A stretch of 64,000 nucleotides of DNA, taken from UMGS1279 sp045630265 (GTDB taxonomy: Bacteria; Bacillota; Clostridia; Oscillospirales; Acutalibacteraceae). A model generated the notes under the pieces. It made no database searches. It had not been told where the DNA came from and was given only the letters and a program-made list of their open reading frames with translations. Below, piece by piece: positions 7,725 to 16,836 of the stretch (the stretch's first letter is position 1; every line of letters begins with the position of its first letter). Location: positions 1 to 64,000 of the forward strand of contig JAZQSV010000054.1 in assembly GCA_045630265.1 (NCBI GenBank). Direction: 5' to 3'. The position numbers and the translations under genes are program-made.

Positions 7725-8876
7725 GTGGCAACAATAACGTTTAAACATACCCCGTTTGGTGATTTGGCGCTCGTTAGTATGCGCGGTTGTGAGGATATTT
7801 CTAAAAAGGTAGATTATTACCTTACTCAGTGGCGCGAAACCCCAGATGGTTATAGCCATATTGTAAAAGCTACCTGTCCTCGTTTTGGCTCGGGCGAAGG
7901 TAAAGCAGTATTCAGCCATTCAGCCAGGGGACTGGACGTATATATTATATGTGATTGTTTTAATCACGGTGTTACATATACTATGTACGGTCAGACCGTT
8001 CCAATGAGTCCGGATGACCACTATCAAGATTTAAAGCGTGTTATCGCTTCTCTTGGTGGTAAAGCTAGAAGAATAACCGTTATTATGCCAATGCTTTATG
8101 AAGGTAGGCAACACCGCCGTTCCTCTCGTGAATCGCTTGACTGCGCAATGGCTCTTCAAGAGCTAATTGGTATGGGCGTTTCAAATATCTTAACCTTTGA
8201 TGCGCACGACCCCAGGGTACAAAACGCCATCCCGCTCGGCGGCTTTGATAATGTTCAACCTACATATCAAATGATAAAGGCGCTCGTTAAAAACGTGCCC
8301 GATATTGTTATAAACCGTGATAAGACTATGATAGTTTCTCCCGACGAAGGCGGTATGGGTAGATGTATTTACTACTCCTCCGTCTTAGGGCTTGACCTTG
8401 GCATGTTCTATAAGCGCCGTAACTATTCTGTTATAGTTAACGGCCGCAATCCTATTGAGGCACACGAATGGCTCGGTAAGGATGTAGCGGGTAAAGACCT
8501 AATCATTGTGGATGATATGATTTCTTCCGGCGACTCTATGCTTGATATTGCCGAAAAGCTCAAAGCAAAGGGCGCAGGCCGTATATTTATCTTCTCAACC
8601 TTCGGCCTTTTTGTTGAAGGTCTGGAAAAGTTTGACGAATATTATAAAAAAGGTCTTATAGACAAGGTATTTACAACCAACCTTATTTATTCCACCCCTG
8701 AACTGCTTAGCAGGGAATGGTACTGTAACGTTGACCTTTCTAAGTATATCGCATATATTGTAGATACACTAAATTATGATAATTCAATAAGCGACCTGCT
8801 TAATCCCGCCGAAAGAATTGCTAAACTTATGGCAAAACACGAAAACGAACTTACTAAAAAAGGAATTGCGCACTAG
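7725..8876 (+). CDS. prs: Ribose-phosphate pyrophosphokinase (PRPP synthetase)
   Basis: A 383-aa enzyme making PRPP from ribose 5-phosphate and ATP for purine, pyrimidine, His, Trp and NAD synthesis. Two phosphoribosyltransferase-like domains are visible; the PRPP-binding loop VDDMISSGDS lies near residues 262-271. It is longer than the classical form of about 315 aa and belongs to the longer clostridial type, with an N-terminal region of extra residues. GTG at 7725 is preferred because GGAGGT (7711-7716) lies 8 nt upstream; ATG at 7719 is too close. The stop codon lies in the loop of the terminator hairpin. The gene is monocistronic. Confidence 0.9.
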   Translation: MATITFKHTPFGDLALVSMRGCEDISKKVDYYLTQWRETPDGYSHIVKATCPRFGSGEGKAVFSHSARGLDVYIICDCFNHGVTYTMYGQTVPMSPDDHYQDLKRVIASLGGKARRITVIMPMLYEGRQHRRSSRESLDCAMALQELIGMGVSNILTFDAHDPRVQNAIPLGGFDNVQPTYQMIKALVKNVPDIVINRDKTMIVSPDEGGMGRCIYYSSVLGLDLGMFYKRRNYSVIVNGRNPIEAHEWLGKDVAGKDLIIVDDMISSGDSMLDIAEKLKAKGAGRIFIFSTFGLFVEGLEKFDEYYKKGLIDKVFTTNLIYSTPELLSREWYCNVDLSKYIAYIVDTLNYDNSISDLLNPAERIAKLMAKHENELTKKGIAH

Positions 8877-8893
8877 CGCAATTCCTTCTTTTA
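8862..8893 (+). terminator. Intrinsic terminator overlapping the prs stop codon
   Basis: A perfect 10-bp stem GGAATTGCGC/GCGCAATTCC with loop ACTA followed by TTCTTTT. The last four sense codons form the 5' arm and the TAG stop straddles the loop. Confidence 0.9.
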
Positions 8894-9157
8894 GGTAAAT
8901 ATTGCCTTTAATAGCGCCAAATAGACCATAATATATAGTATGTACTTCTACTTGCAGAAAAAAATAGATTATTTTTGATTTTTTATCGCTAAAATTTAAC
9001 CGTTATAATAATTTTGAAAAAATAGTAAAAAATATTTATTTTATCGCTTGACTTTTTGTACTATTCGTAGTAGAATAAAGTAAAATAAATAGAATGTGTG
9101 TATTATTGTCTGTTATAATTTTATTTATTATTTATTTTTTTAATTGGAGGAATATCA
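8894..9157 (+). promoter_or_regulatory. AT-rich intergenic region with promoter of the secreted protein gene
   Basis: No gene is visible. TTGACT (9048-9053), 17-bp spacer and TAGAAT (9071-9076) form a good promoter. The short inverted repeat TACTA/TAGTA (about 9059-9073) lies between -35 and -10 and could be an operator. The transcript leader of about 75 nt is very AT-rich and ends in GGAGG before the ATG at 9158. Confidence 0.6.
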
Positions 9158-11380
9158 ATGAAAAAAATTCTCGCTATTTTGCTCACAGTAATCCTCGTTG
9201 TTTCGGGTTGCTGGGGCGCTTTGTCTGTTTCGGCAGATGCTAAGGACTACGAAAGTCCTGCTAGCTGGTACCGTATTCCTAATGGTAAAACCATTAGTGA
9301 AGCTACTGGTAATAAAGCTAATGTAGGTATTATGCTTAATAGTACTGACATTACCTATGCTGATGGAGAGAAATCTATTTATTCTTCTTCCGGCAACAAC
9401 GTTTGGACACAGCTTTCTACTAAGCTTGATGGCTTAACCAGCGGCACACAGTACGTACTTACCTTTAAGTACTACATTCCTTCTACTACTGTAGATGCTG
9501 GCTCTGAAGGTTTTATGAACTTTGCCCTTTATAACGAAGGCGCTGCTAATAGTGGTGGTCGTTCTACTAACTGTATTGCAGGTACTGCAACTAAATTTAA
9601 TAACGGTCAGCAAACCGGTGAGGATGCAAATGGCAACCCCATTTGGCAACATCATAAAATCACCTTCACAGCTGGTGATAAATTTATTTATTTCGCTATT
9701 GGTCACAGAACCACAAGTGCTACCGCAGTTTATATTGATGATTTTAAAGTTATCCCCGCTTCTGAGGCTAACGTTTTAGCTCCTACCGTTACTTCTTCTC
9801 CTATGGATAAAGATTATAGCGTTAACGCTAGTTGGGCATCATATCATCCCAATCAGGCAAACCAAGCAGCTTACCCTAAAGTATTAAATGGCACAAGTGG
9901 TTGTACTTGGAAGGGTTCTGATGATGCATCTGTTTATCCTAACGGAAATGCAGTTAAATTTACTTATGCTAATGTTACACTCTTTACTCAGGCAACAAAA
10001 ATCATCAATCTTACTGTTGGTAAAACCTATACTATCAGTTACAAATATATGATTCCTGCCGGTGTAAATCCTGGTAGTGCTGGCTATATTTTCAGAAGAG
10101 GTCTTTATCCTGTAAACCAAGGCTATGCTTCAACTTCTACCTATTATCCAAATGATGCAGGTGCTTATGTTGTAGGTAAAAATATCACAGCCAACACTAA
10201 TGGTGAATGGCTTACCGAGACAATGACCTTTACCGCTACTGCAACAGAAGCAATGCTTGGTCTTTCATTCCGTTCAGGAGGCGGGTCTGACGTATATTAT
10301 ATCGCTGATGTTCAGGTTACTGAGCCTGGTGATTATGCTTATACCGAAACCTCTTGGAAAAAGTATGACGGTAATGTTCTTGACGGCACTTCTGCAACAC
10401 TCGCTGCATGGCCTTCAACTGAAGTTTACCCCGGCGGTCAGGCAAATACCCATTCCGCTAGCTACTCTATCAACCAAACAAACCTTGCTGCTTCTGCACT
10501 TAAGCTCAACAACCTTGTTGCTGGTCAGAAGTATCGCGTAAGCTTTAAGTATCACATTGCTACAGGTCACGTAAACGGTAGCGGCGGTTACATTATGCGT
10601 GCAAGCGTTTGCGCACAGGGCACTTCTATTGATACCGCAGGTATGCCCGCAGTAACCCTTTCCGGTCCTGCTCAGAATATGGTTGTTACTCAGACCGATG
10701 GCACAGTTGCTTGGAAAACAATGACTCTTGACTTTACTGCTGCTGATGGTAACTTCCTTGTAATTTCTATCCGTTCCGGTAACGATGCCGGTCTCCGTGC
10801 TATCGATGAAATTGAGGTTACTCCTTTAGCAGTTGAAACCTTTGCCGAGAGCAAGGCAGCTGTAAGACTTTACCTCAACCAAGACGAGAAAACTGAAGAG
10901 AACAAGAAGCCCGGTCTTCGTATCTACAATAAGTTAGACGTAAATTGGGCATCCGCTCTTGACCTTGTTGAATTCGGTTCAGTTGCTATCAAAGCTTCTA
11001 ACCTCAAAACAAGTCAGCTTACACTTAACACAGCTGGTGCTATCACTGGTGTTTCTTACAAAACAATCGGCGGTAACAAATCACTTATCTGGGCAAAGGA
11101 TTCTGCTTCTACTACCTTTACTGCATACTTAAGCGGTATCTCTGCTAAGAACTATGGTCAAGACTATATTGTTCGTGCATACGCTAAGGATGCTAACGGT
11201 AACGTTTACTATGGCAAACAGATTTCTATCTGCATCTACGATGTAGTTCTTGCTATCCGTGCCGCAAACGATAACCAAAACGATATTACAATTGCTAACG
11301 AGTTCATCCAGGCCGGCGTTGATGCAAAAGCAGCTGATCCTACAGTTGTAGACTACTACGACTGGATGGCAGCACAATAA
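9158..11380 (+). CDS. Secreted protein with three carbohydrate-binding-like repeats
   Basis: A 740-aa exported protein with an N-terminal signal peptide (about 1-26, ending VSA). Three repeats of about 170-180 residues follow (roughly 30-205, 215-395, 398-570). Each opens with an ASW or TSW block and contains a YxLxFKYxIP-like strand (YVLTFKYYIP, YTISYKYMIP, YRVSFKYHIA) and an IDD/ADV/IDE motif near its end. This beta-rich pattern resembles jelly-roll carbohydrate-binding modules, but no family is recognised with confidence. The last 165 residues form a different, unassigned domain. There are no cell-wall sorting signal, S-layer repeats or catalytic motifs. Codon use suggests strong expression. 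A 38-aa peptide gene follows 27 nt later, before a terminator. Confidence 0.75.
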   Translation: MKKILAILLTVILVVSGCWGALSVSADAKDYESPASWYRIPNGKTISEATGNKANVGIMLNSTDITYADGEKSIYSSSGNNVWTQLSTKLDGLTSGTQYVLTFKYYIPSTTVDAGSEGFMNFALYNEGAANSGGRSTNCIAGTATKFNNGQQTGEDANGNPIWQHHKITFTAGDKFIYFAIGHRTTSATAVYIDDFKVIPASEANVLAPTVTSSPMDKDYSVNASWASYHPNQANQAAYPKVLNGTSGCTWKGSDDASVYPNGNAVKFTYANVTLFTQATKIINLTVGKTYTISYKYMIPAGVNPGSAGYIFRRGLYPVNQGYASTSTYYPNDAGAYVVGKNITANTNGEWLTETMTFTATATEAMLGLSFRSGGGSDVYYIADVQVTEPGDYAYTETSWKKYDGNVLDGTSATLAAWPSTEVYPGGQANTHSASYSINQTNLAASALKLNNLVAGQKYRVSFKYHIATGHVNGSGGYIMRASVCAQGTSIDTAGMPAVTLSGPAQNMVVTQTDGTVAWKTMTLDFTAADGNFLVISIRSGNDAGLRAIDEIEVTPLAVETFAESKAAVRLYLNQDEKTEENKKPGLRIYNKLDVNWASALDLVEFGSVAIKASNLKTSQLTLNTAGAITGVSYKTIGGNKSLIWAKDSASTTFTAYLSGISAKNYGQDYIVRAYAKDANGNVYYGKQISICIYDVVLAIRAANDNQNDITIANEFIQAGVDAKAADPTVVDYYDWMAAQ

Positions 11381-11407
11381 TTAACTAATTATAGGAGGGA
11401 AATTTCA

Positions 11408-11524
11408 ATGAAAAAGTATATTGCACCTGATTTTGAAATCAAAGAGCCTAAGTTAGTTAATATGATGCTTGATTTGGGCGAAATCGGTTCCGATACCGAG
11501 CTCGACTTTGATGAAGAAGCTTAA
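11408..11524 (+). CDS. Small acidic peptide, 38 aa, unknown function
   Basis: A short gene opened by ATG at 11408 and preceded by AGGAGGG (about 11393-11399), one of the best ribosome sites in the window. The product begins MKKYIAPDFEIKEPK and ends ELDFDEEA: a basic start, a middle with MMLDLGE, and a highly acidic tail without Cys. It lies between the 740-aa secreted protein gene and a strong terminator, so the two are almost certainly co-transcribed. The MKKY-x-x-P-x-F/I start resembles many short uncharacterised Firmicutes peptides, some of which are RiPP precursors, but no modification enzyme is nearby. Function unknown. Confidence 0.65.
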   Translation: MKKYIAPDFEIKEPKLVNMMLDLGEIGSDTELDFDEEA

Positions 11525-11538
11525 AATTTAAAATACTT

Positions 11539-11571
11539 AAGCCCCGCAAGGAGACTTGCGGGGCTTATTTT
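11539..11571 (+). terminator. Intrinsic terminator after the small peptide gene
   Basis: A perfect 11-bp stem AAGCCCCGCAA/TTGCGGGGCTT with loop GGAGAC, then ATTTTG. Confidence 0.92.
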
Positions 11572-11630
11572 GTATTAAGATTTAATAATAAACTAAAACT
11601 GAACTATAGTAAGAAATTTTATTAAAATTG

Positions 11631-11659
11631 TTGCTTTAAGTAGTATTTTTTGTTATAAT
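11631..11659 (+). promoter_or_regulatory. Promoter of thyX operon
   Basis: TTGCTT (11631-11636), 17-bp spacer, TATAAT (11654-11659), about 40 nt before the thyX start. Confidence 0.7.
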
Positions 11660-11700
11660 TATATATGTATAATTATATTTTATTTTTCGAGGTGTTTTTT

Positions 11701-12477
11701 ATGGCCAAGGTTACGTTACTCGCATATACACCATCTCCCGAACATACTATTGCCGCAGCGGCAAAGCTTTGCTATTCTTCTTCAGATATAGCCACCTTAA
11801 ACGAGGGGCTTACCGATGAAAAGGCCGCATCTTTTGTTGAAATGCTAGCCGAAATCGGTCACGAAAGCCCTATTGAACATGCAGCCTTTACATTTGGTAT
11901 AGAGGGCGTTTCTCGTTCACTTTTGGCTCAAATTACAAGGCATAGAATTGCTTCCTTTTCAGTACAAAGCCAAAGGTATGTAAAGGAAAATAACTTCGCC
12001 TATGTTACTCCGCCCGAAATAGAGGCAGAGGTGGATGCTTTGGCAGAGTTCGAGGCAGCTATGAAAATGGCCGAAGAGTCCTACCATAAAATTACAAATA
12101 TTCTTTCATCTAAATATGAAAAAGAATACATATCTATTGGCAAGGATGAAAAAACCGCCAAAAGAATGGCAGAGAAAAGGGCAATAGAAGACGCAAGATT
12201 TGTACTTCCAAATGCGGCAGAAACAAAAATGGTTATGACCATAAACGCAAGAAGTCTTATGAACTTTTTCCGCCACCGCTGTTGTAACCGCGCGCAGTGG
12301 GAAATTCGCGCAGTGGCCGACCAGATGCTTACTTTAGTATTAAAGGTTGCTCCCGAGCTTTTCAAAAAAGCTGGTCCTCCGTGTGTTGCAGGCCCTTGCC
12401 CCGAGGGTAAAATGTCCTGCGGTATGGCAAAGGAAATTAAACAAAAATACGAGAATTTACGAAACGGTGAAAAATAA
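11701..12477 (+). CDS. thyX: FAD-dependent thymidylate synthase ThyX
   Basis: A 258-aa flavin-dependent thymidylate synthase converting dUMP to dTMP using methylene-tetrahydrofolate and NAD(P)H. The ThyX signature RHR-x7-S appears at residues 80-90 (RHRIASFSVQS), and a second conserved block RSLMNFFRHRCCNRAQWEIR lies near 178-197. ATG at 11701 follows GAGGTG by six nt; an in-frame extension to 11665 lacks a ribosome site. The stop overlaps the tmk start by one base, and a 5-formyl-THF cyclo-ligase lies in the same operon, fitting a dTMP/folate unit. Confidence 0.95.
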   Translation: MAKVTLLAYTPSPEHTIAAAAKLCYSSSDIATLNEGLTDEKAASFVEMLAEIGHESPIEHAAFTFGIEGVSRSLLAQITRHRIASFSVQSQRYVKENNFAYVTPPEIEAEVDALAEFEAAMKMAEESYHKITNILSSKYEKEYISIGKDEKTAKRMAEKRAIEDARFVLPNAAETKMVMTINARSLMNFFRHRCCNRAQWEIRAVADQMLTLVLKVAPELFKKAGPPCVAGPCPEGKMSCGMAKEIKQKYENLRNGEK

Positions 12478-13145
12478 TGGGCAAACTAATTGTTTTAGAA
12501 GGGCTTGATGGCTCGGGCAAATCCACACAGCTGGAACTCTTGGAAGAAGCCCTTAAAGGTGAAAAGGTAAGCTTTGAAACAGTTTCTTTTCCCGCTTATG
12601 AACTCGATTCCTGCGCCCCCGTAAAAATGTATCTGGCGGGCGAATTTGGCACAAATCCCGATGACGTTAATGCTTTTGCGGCCTCTACCTTTTATGCCGT
12701 TGACCGCTATGCAAGTTATAAGAAAAATTGGGGTAGGTTTTACGAAAACGATGGCCTTATTTTGGCAGGTCGTTATACAACCTCTAATGCCATTCACCAA
12801 ACCTCAAAGCTTGAAAGGAAAAAATGGGAAGACTATCTAAATTGGCTTTTTGATTTTGAATATAATAAGTTTGAAATTCCAAAACCCGACCTTGTTATAT
12901 ATCTAAACGTTCCCATTGATGCAAGCCAGAAACTGCTTACAGGTAGGTACGATGGTAATGAGGAAAAGAAGGATATTCACGAAAAAAATACCGATTACTT
13001 AAACCGTTGCCGCATAGCGGCGCAGTTTGTAGCCCAAAAGTTTGGCTGGACCATAGTAGAATGCTATAAAAACGGCGAAATGCGTAGCCGTGAGGATATA
13101 GCTAATGAAATTTTAAATATTGTTAAAGAAAGTATTGGTTTGTAA
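12477..13145 (+). CDS. tmk: Thymidylate kinase
   Basis: A 222-aa P-loop kinase phosphorylating dTMP to dTDP. Walker A GLDGSGKST is at residues 9-17, the DRY motif at 76-78, and the AGRYTTSNAIHQ block matches the conserved DRYxxSxxAYQ region. It overlaps thyX by one base (TAATG), so translation is probably coupled, and the product acts directly on the ThyX product. It is slightly longer and more divergent than standard Tmk; a related deoxynucleoside monophosphate kinase is possible but less likely given the neighbour. Confidence 0.88.
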   Translation: MGKLIVLEGLDGSGKSTQLELLEEALKGEKVSFETVSFPAYELDSCAPVKMYLAGEFGTNPDDVNAFAASTFYAVDRYASYKKNWGRFYENDGLILAGRYTTSNAIHQTSKLERKKWEDYLNWLFDFEYNKFEIPKPDLVIYLNVPIDASQKLLTGRYDGNEEKKDIHEKNTDYLNRCRIAAQFVAQKFGWTIVECYKNGEMRSREDIANEILNIVKESIGL

Positions 13146-13691
13146 ATGATTTATTTGTTTTTAGCCGAGGGCTTTGAGGAAACAGAGGCCCTTGCAACCC
13201 TTGACATACTCCGCCGTGCCGAGCTTGAGGTTTATACAGTAGGAGTAGGCAACAAGGTTGTAACGGGCTCGCACAAAATTCCCGTTGTAGCAGACGTGGT
13301 AGATTTTGAAATTACTCCCGATTATAGTATAGATGCAATAATTTTACCGGGCGGTATGCCGGGCACATTAAACCTTGAAAAAAGCAGTAATGTACAGTCA
13401 TTTGTGGATTTTGCCGCAGAAAATAATAAGTTTATCTGTGCTATATGCGCGGCGCCCTCTATTCTAGGGCATAAAGGACTTTTGAAGGATAGGGAAGCCA
13501 CCTGCTATGATGGGTTTGAAACCCAGCTTATAGGTGCAAAAATAAGTGAGAATTTACTATGTAGAGACGGACAGTTTATCACCGCTGCAGGTGCAGGTGT
13601 TTCTATTGAATTTGGACTTGAAATTGTAAAAGCACTATGCGGGGAGCCCGAAGCAAAAAGAATTAAGGATGGGATAAAATGCATCCAATAG
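13146..13691 (+). CDS. DJ-1/PfpI family protein
   Basis: A 181-aa single-domain DJ-1/ThiJ protein. The nucleophile elbow Cys is C101 in AICAAP, following the conserved GGMPGT segment (ILPGGMPGT) and an acidic residue near the N-terminus (EGFEE). Members act as deglycases/glyoxalase III or redox-sensing chaperones; the precise activity cannot be read from sequence. The start follows the tmk stop directly, and the end overlaps the fthC start by 13 nt, so it belongs to the thyX operon. Confidence 0.85.
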   Translation: MIYLFLAEGFEETEALATLDILRRAELEVYTVGVGNKVVTGSHKIPVVADVVDFEITPDYSIDAIILPGGMPGTLNLEKSSNVQSFVDFAAENNKFICAICAAPSILGHKGLLKDREATCYDGFETQLIGAKISENLLCRDGQFITAAGAGVSIEFGLEIVKALCGEPEAKRIKDGIKCIQ

Positions 13692-14305
13692 ATATTAGAA
13701 AATACAAAATAGAACTCAGGGAGCAGTGCAGAAACGGTAGAAAATTTTTAGACCCCGCCGTAAAACAAAGTAAGGATATAGCCATTGCCGAAAGGGTAAA
13801 ACGCCTTTATCAGTACCGTACCGCGCAGGTTATTATGGTTTACGTTTCTACACCTATTGAGATTGATACGTTTAAAATAATTGAAAACGCATTTGCCGAC
13901 GGAAAAAGGGTAGCAGTACCCAGGTGTATTCCCGAAACAAGGCAAATGGAGTTCCATTTTATAAACTCGATTGACGACCTTTCCCCCGGCACTTTCGGAG
14001 TGTTAGAGCCACCTGAATTTTTTGAAATTGTTACCGACTTTTCCTCTGCTTTAATGCTGGTGCCCGGTTTTTTGTTCGATTCATTCGGCTTCCGACTTGG
14101 TTACGGCAAGGGATATTATGATCGTTATATGTCGCGTTTTAACGGCTCTGCAGTGGGACTTTGCTATTCTCACGAGCTGAGACGCCATATGTACCACGGA
14201 AGGTACGACAGATGTGTTGATACGCTTGTTAGCGACGAGTGGATTCGAAGAACAAAAAAACAGTTTGAGAACAAAAACTTCGGGAGGAAGAAAAATGGAA
14301 GATAA
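13679..14305 (+). CDS. fthC: 5-formyltetrahydrofolate cyclo-ligase
   Basis: A 208-aa enzyme that converts 5-formyl-THF to 5,10-methenyl-THF with ATP. The family signature GFRLGYGKGYYDRY is at about residues 137-150, preceded by the PGFLFD block. N-terminal basic residues (RKYKIELREQCR) match the usual ATP-site start. It overlaps the DJ-1 gene by 13 nt and mltG by 11 nt. In the same operon as ThyX, it helps keep the folate pool in usable forms. Confidence 0.92.
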   Translation: MHPIDIRKYKIELREQCRNGRKFLDPAVKQSKDIAIAERVKRLYQYRTAQVIMVYVSTPIEIDTFKIIENAFADGKRVAVPRCIPETRQMEFHFINSIDDLSPGTFGVLEPPEFFEIVTDFSSALMLVPGFLFDSFGFRLGYGKGYYDRYMSRFNGSAVGLCYSHELRRHMYHGRYDRCVDTLVSDEWIRRTKKQFENKNFGRKKNGR

Positions 14306-15524
14306 TAAAAACCTACCTGAAAATCTTATAAATAATGGGGAAGATAAAGTAACCGCCACTCCAAAAGAGGACGATTTTAACTATATTTTAGGCGAAGAGG
14401 GCGGCTTTAAGCTAGACTATCTTGAACAGACAAATAGTGAAGTCCCCGTTATTACCGCTTCTAGAGAAGAAAAGACAAAAAGCAAAAGAAAAGCCCGCGC
14501 TAAAAGCTTTTCGGGTGCCATTTGGGCTCTTAGCATTATTGCCGTTTCGGTTTTTTTGGCGGGCAGCATTATGCTTTTTGCCGCCGAATATTTGGGTCTG
14601 AGTTTAAGCGGTCCAAAGCAGTGCGTTGTAGATATTGAGCAAGGTGCAAGCACCAAAACAATAGCAAACGAACTGCACGAATCCGGCGCTATCAGAAGTC
14701 CTTTTTTATTTAGAATTTACAGTAAACTTACGCTCAGCGACCGCAAGTATCAGTACGGAGTTTATAATTTTTCAAGCGAGCTGGGATATAGGGAAATTGC
14801 CCAAAAGCTTCAAACCGAGGGTGCAACCGCTAAAACCGTTACCGTTACCATCCCCGAAATGTCCAGGGTTGACGAAATTATGCAAATTTTAGAAGATAAC
14901 GGTGTTTGCACCAAGGCGGATTTTAGGGATGCCGTTGTAAACGGACAGTATGATTACGATTTTGTAAGCAAAATCCCAGTAGATAAGGTGCATTTTAAAT
15001 TTGAGGGATATCTTTTCCCCGACACCTATGAGTTTTATTGTTACGACTCTAAGGAATGCGCCGAGCTTGCCATTAGAAAAATGCTTGATAATACTAACGC
15101 AAAGCTTACCGAAGAGGTAAGGGAAAATATTAAAAGTATGGGCTACACCATTCACGAGGTTTTAACAATGGCCTCCATTGTAGAACTTGAGGCTAGTGCT
15201 TCGGTAGAAGAAATGAATAACGTTGCGGCAGTTTTTTATAACCGCCTTAGCTGGGATGAGCCTAAAAAGCTTGGCTCCTCCCCGACAATGGATTATCCCT
15301 ATGGTAATGGCAGATACGATACAAACATTCACGAGGGTCTGCCTCCGGGGCCGATGTGTGCGCCTAGTGAAAAGGCAATTTTAGCGGCGGCGAACCCCAC
15401 CAAAAATTTCTCTGCCACCTATTTTGTAACCGATAGCGAGATGAATTTTTATTATAATAACTCGCTTTCCGCCCATAATCAGACTATAGCAAATCTCAAA
15501 AAACAAGGAAAATGGTTAGGATAA
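14295..15524 (+). CDS. mltG: Endolytic transglycosylase MltG
   Basis: A 409-aa bitopic membrane protein (YceG-like) that cleaves nascent glycan strands and sets peptidoglycan chain length. An acidic, charged cytosolic tail (1-74) precedes one membrane segment (about 75-97), a LysM-like region and the catalytic domain with Glu297 in ASIVELEA, followed by NRL...LGSSPT and a C-terminal YFVTD motif. ATG at 14295 has GGGAGGAAG just upstream; the upstream open frame inside fthC is not used. The stop shares a base with the next start. Confidence 0.93.
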   Translation: MEDNKNLPENLINNGEDKVTATPKEDDFNYILGEEGGFKLDYLEQTNSEVPVITASREEKTKSKRKARAKSFSGAIWALSIIAVSVFLAGSIMLFAAEYLGLSLSGPKQCVVDIEQGASTKTIANELHESGAIRSPFLFRIYSKLTLSDRKYQYGVYNFSSELGYREIAQKLQTEGATAKTVTVTIPEMSRVDEIMQILEDNGVCTKADFRDAVVNGQYDYDFVSKIPVDKVHFKFEGYLFPDTYEFYCYDSKECAELAIRKMLDNTNAKLTEEVRENIKSMGYTIHEVLTMASIVELEASASVEEMNNVAAVFYNRLSWDEPKKLGSSPTMDYPYGNGRYDTNIHEGLPPGPMCAPSEKAILAAANPTKNFSATYFVTDSEMNFYYNNSLSAHNQTIANLKKQGKWLG

Positions 15525-16756
15525 TGGAAAATTTCAAGTTACCTGAACTTTTGGCTCCCGCAGGGGACCTTACACGACTTAAAGCGGCAGTGCTTTTTGG
15601 TGCCGATGCAGTTTATCTGGCGGGTGAGGAGTTTGGTATGCGTACTGCCGCAGCCAACTTTCCGCTTAATGAGCTAAAAGAGGGTGTAGATTTTGCCCAC
15701 AAGCACGGAGTAAAGGTACACGTTACCTGCAACACCTTGCCCCATAATGATGAAATTTTAAGACTTCCGCAGTATTTGGAAAGTCTAAATGAAATTGGTG
15801 TTGACGCAGTTATTGTTTCGGATTTGGGCAGTATGAATCTGGTTAAAAAATATGCGCCGAAGGTAGAACTGCATATTTCTGTTCAGTCGGGTATCGTAAA
15901 CTATGCAACCGCCAACGCTTTTTATGATTTTGGTGCAAAAAGGGTTGTTTTGGCGCGTGAACTTTCTTTGGAGGAAATTGCTGAAATAAGGGCAAAAACC
16001 AATAAAAATCTTGAAATTGAGGCCTTTGCCCACGGTGCTATGTGTGTTTCCTTTTCAGCAAGGTGTTTGCTTTCAAGCTATATGACGGGCAGAGATGCCA
16101 ATCGGGGCGACTGCGCTCAACCATGTAGATGGAGTTATGCTTTAATGGAGGAAAAGCGTCCGGGTCAGTATTTCCCAATAACCGAAACTGAAAAAGGCAC
16201 TTACATTTTAAATGCTAATGATCTTTGTATGGCAGAACACCTTGATAAGATGATAAAGGCGGGTGTAGATAGCATTAAATTGGAGGGCAGGGCAAAGTCC
16301 CACTACTATACCGCCGCCGTTACAAACGCTTATAGAATGGCGCTTGACAGCATTGAGGAAAAGGGAATAGAGGGTTGGAGTCTTCCTGATTACGCCGCAG
16401 CAGAACTTACTAAAATAAGCCATAGAGGATATTCAACCGGCTTTTATTTCGGCCGCCCCGAAAACTCCCAAACCTATGAGAATGCGGGCTACGTTAGGGA
16501 TTATACCGTTGCCGCCATTGTAAAGGGATATGAGGGCGGTAACATTATTTGTGAAATGAAAAACAAGTTTTTAAAGGGGCAAACATTTGACTGCTTGGAG
16601 CCACGCAAAAAGCCGTTTGAGTTTACAGTTCAGCGTATGTTTAACGATAAAAATGAGGAAATTGACGCCGCCATTCATCCCACTATGACTGTGAAAATAC
16701 CATTTGAAAGACCGGTAGAGGCCGGCTCACTTCTTCGTATGAAAAGTGATGACTAG
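15524..16756 (+). CDS. U32 family peptidase / RlhA-like protein
   Basis: A 410-aa member of peptidase family U32. The signature EAFAHGAMCVSFSARC starts at residue 166, with further conserved Cys in GDCAQPC. Although called peptidases, several members (RlhA in E. coli, homologs in B. subtilis) modify 23S rRNA by hydroxylating a cytidine, and these cysteines are thought to bind an iron-sulfur cluster. ATG at 15524 overlaps the mltG stop; a start four codons upstream (15512) is also possible. The common clostridial gene pair mltG-U32 supports the call. Confidence 0.88.
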   Translation: MENFKLPELLAPAGDLTRLKAAVLFGADAVYLAGEEFGMRTAAANFPLNELKEGVDFAHKHGVKVHVTCNTLPHNDEILRLPQYLESLNEIGVDAVIVSDLGSMNLVKKYAPKVELHISVQSGIVNYATANAFYDFGAKRVVLARELSLEEIAEIRAKTNKNLEIEAFAHGAMCVSFSARCLLSSYMTGRDANRGDCAQPCRWSYALMEEKRPGQYFPITETEKGTYILNANDLCMAEHLDKMIKAGVDSIKLEGRAKSHYYTAAVTNAYRMALDSIEEKGIEGWSLPDYAAAELTKISHRGYSTGFYFGRPENSQTYENAGYVRDYTVAAIVKGYEGGNIICEMKNKFLKGQTFDCLEPRKKPFEFTVQRMFNDKNEEIDAAIHPTMTVKIPFERPVEAGSLLRMKSDD

Positions 16757-16797
16757 GTTATCTCACTCTACTCTAAACTTATATTTTAACTGTTTAA

Positions 16798-16836
16798 CAC
16801 CTCTTATTTAGGGCAAATTAAATAAGAGGTGTTTTT
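16798..16836 (+). terminator. 13-bp hairpin whose 3' arm carries the next gene's ribosome site
   Basis: Perfect 13-bp stem (16798-16810 with 16819-16831; left arm CACCTCTTATTTA, loop GGGCAAAT), followed by TTTTT. It has the form of an intrinsic terminator, yet its 3' arm supplies AAGAGGTG, the only ribosome site for the ATG at 16837. It could end the upstream operon, and in any read-through transcript it would hide the ribosome site. Confidence 0.75.
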
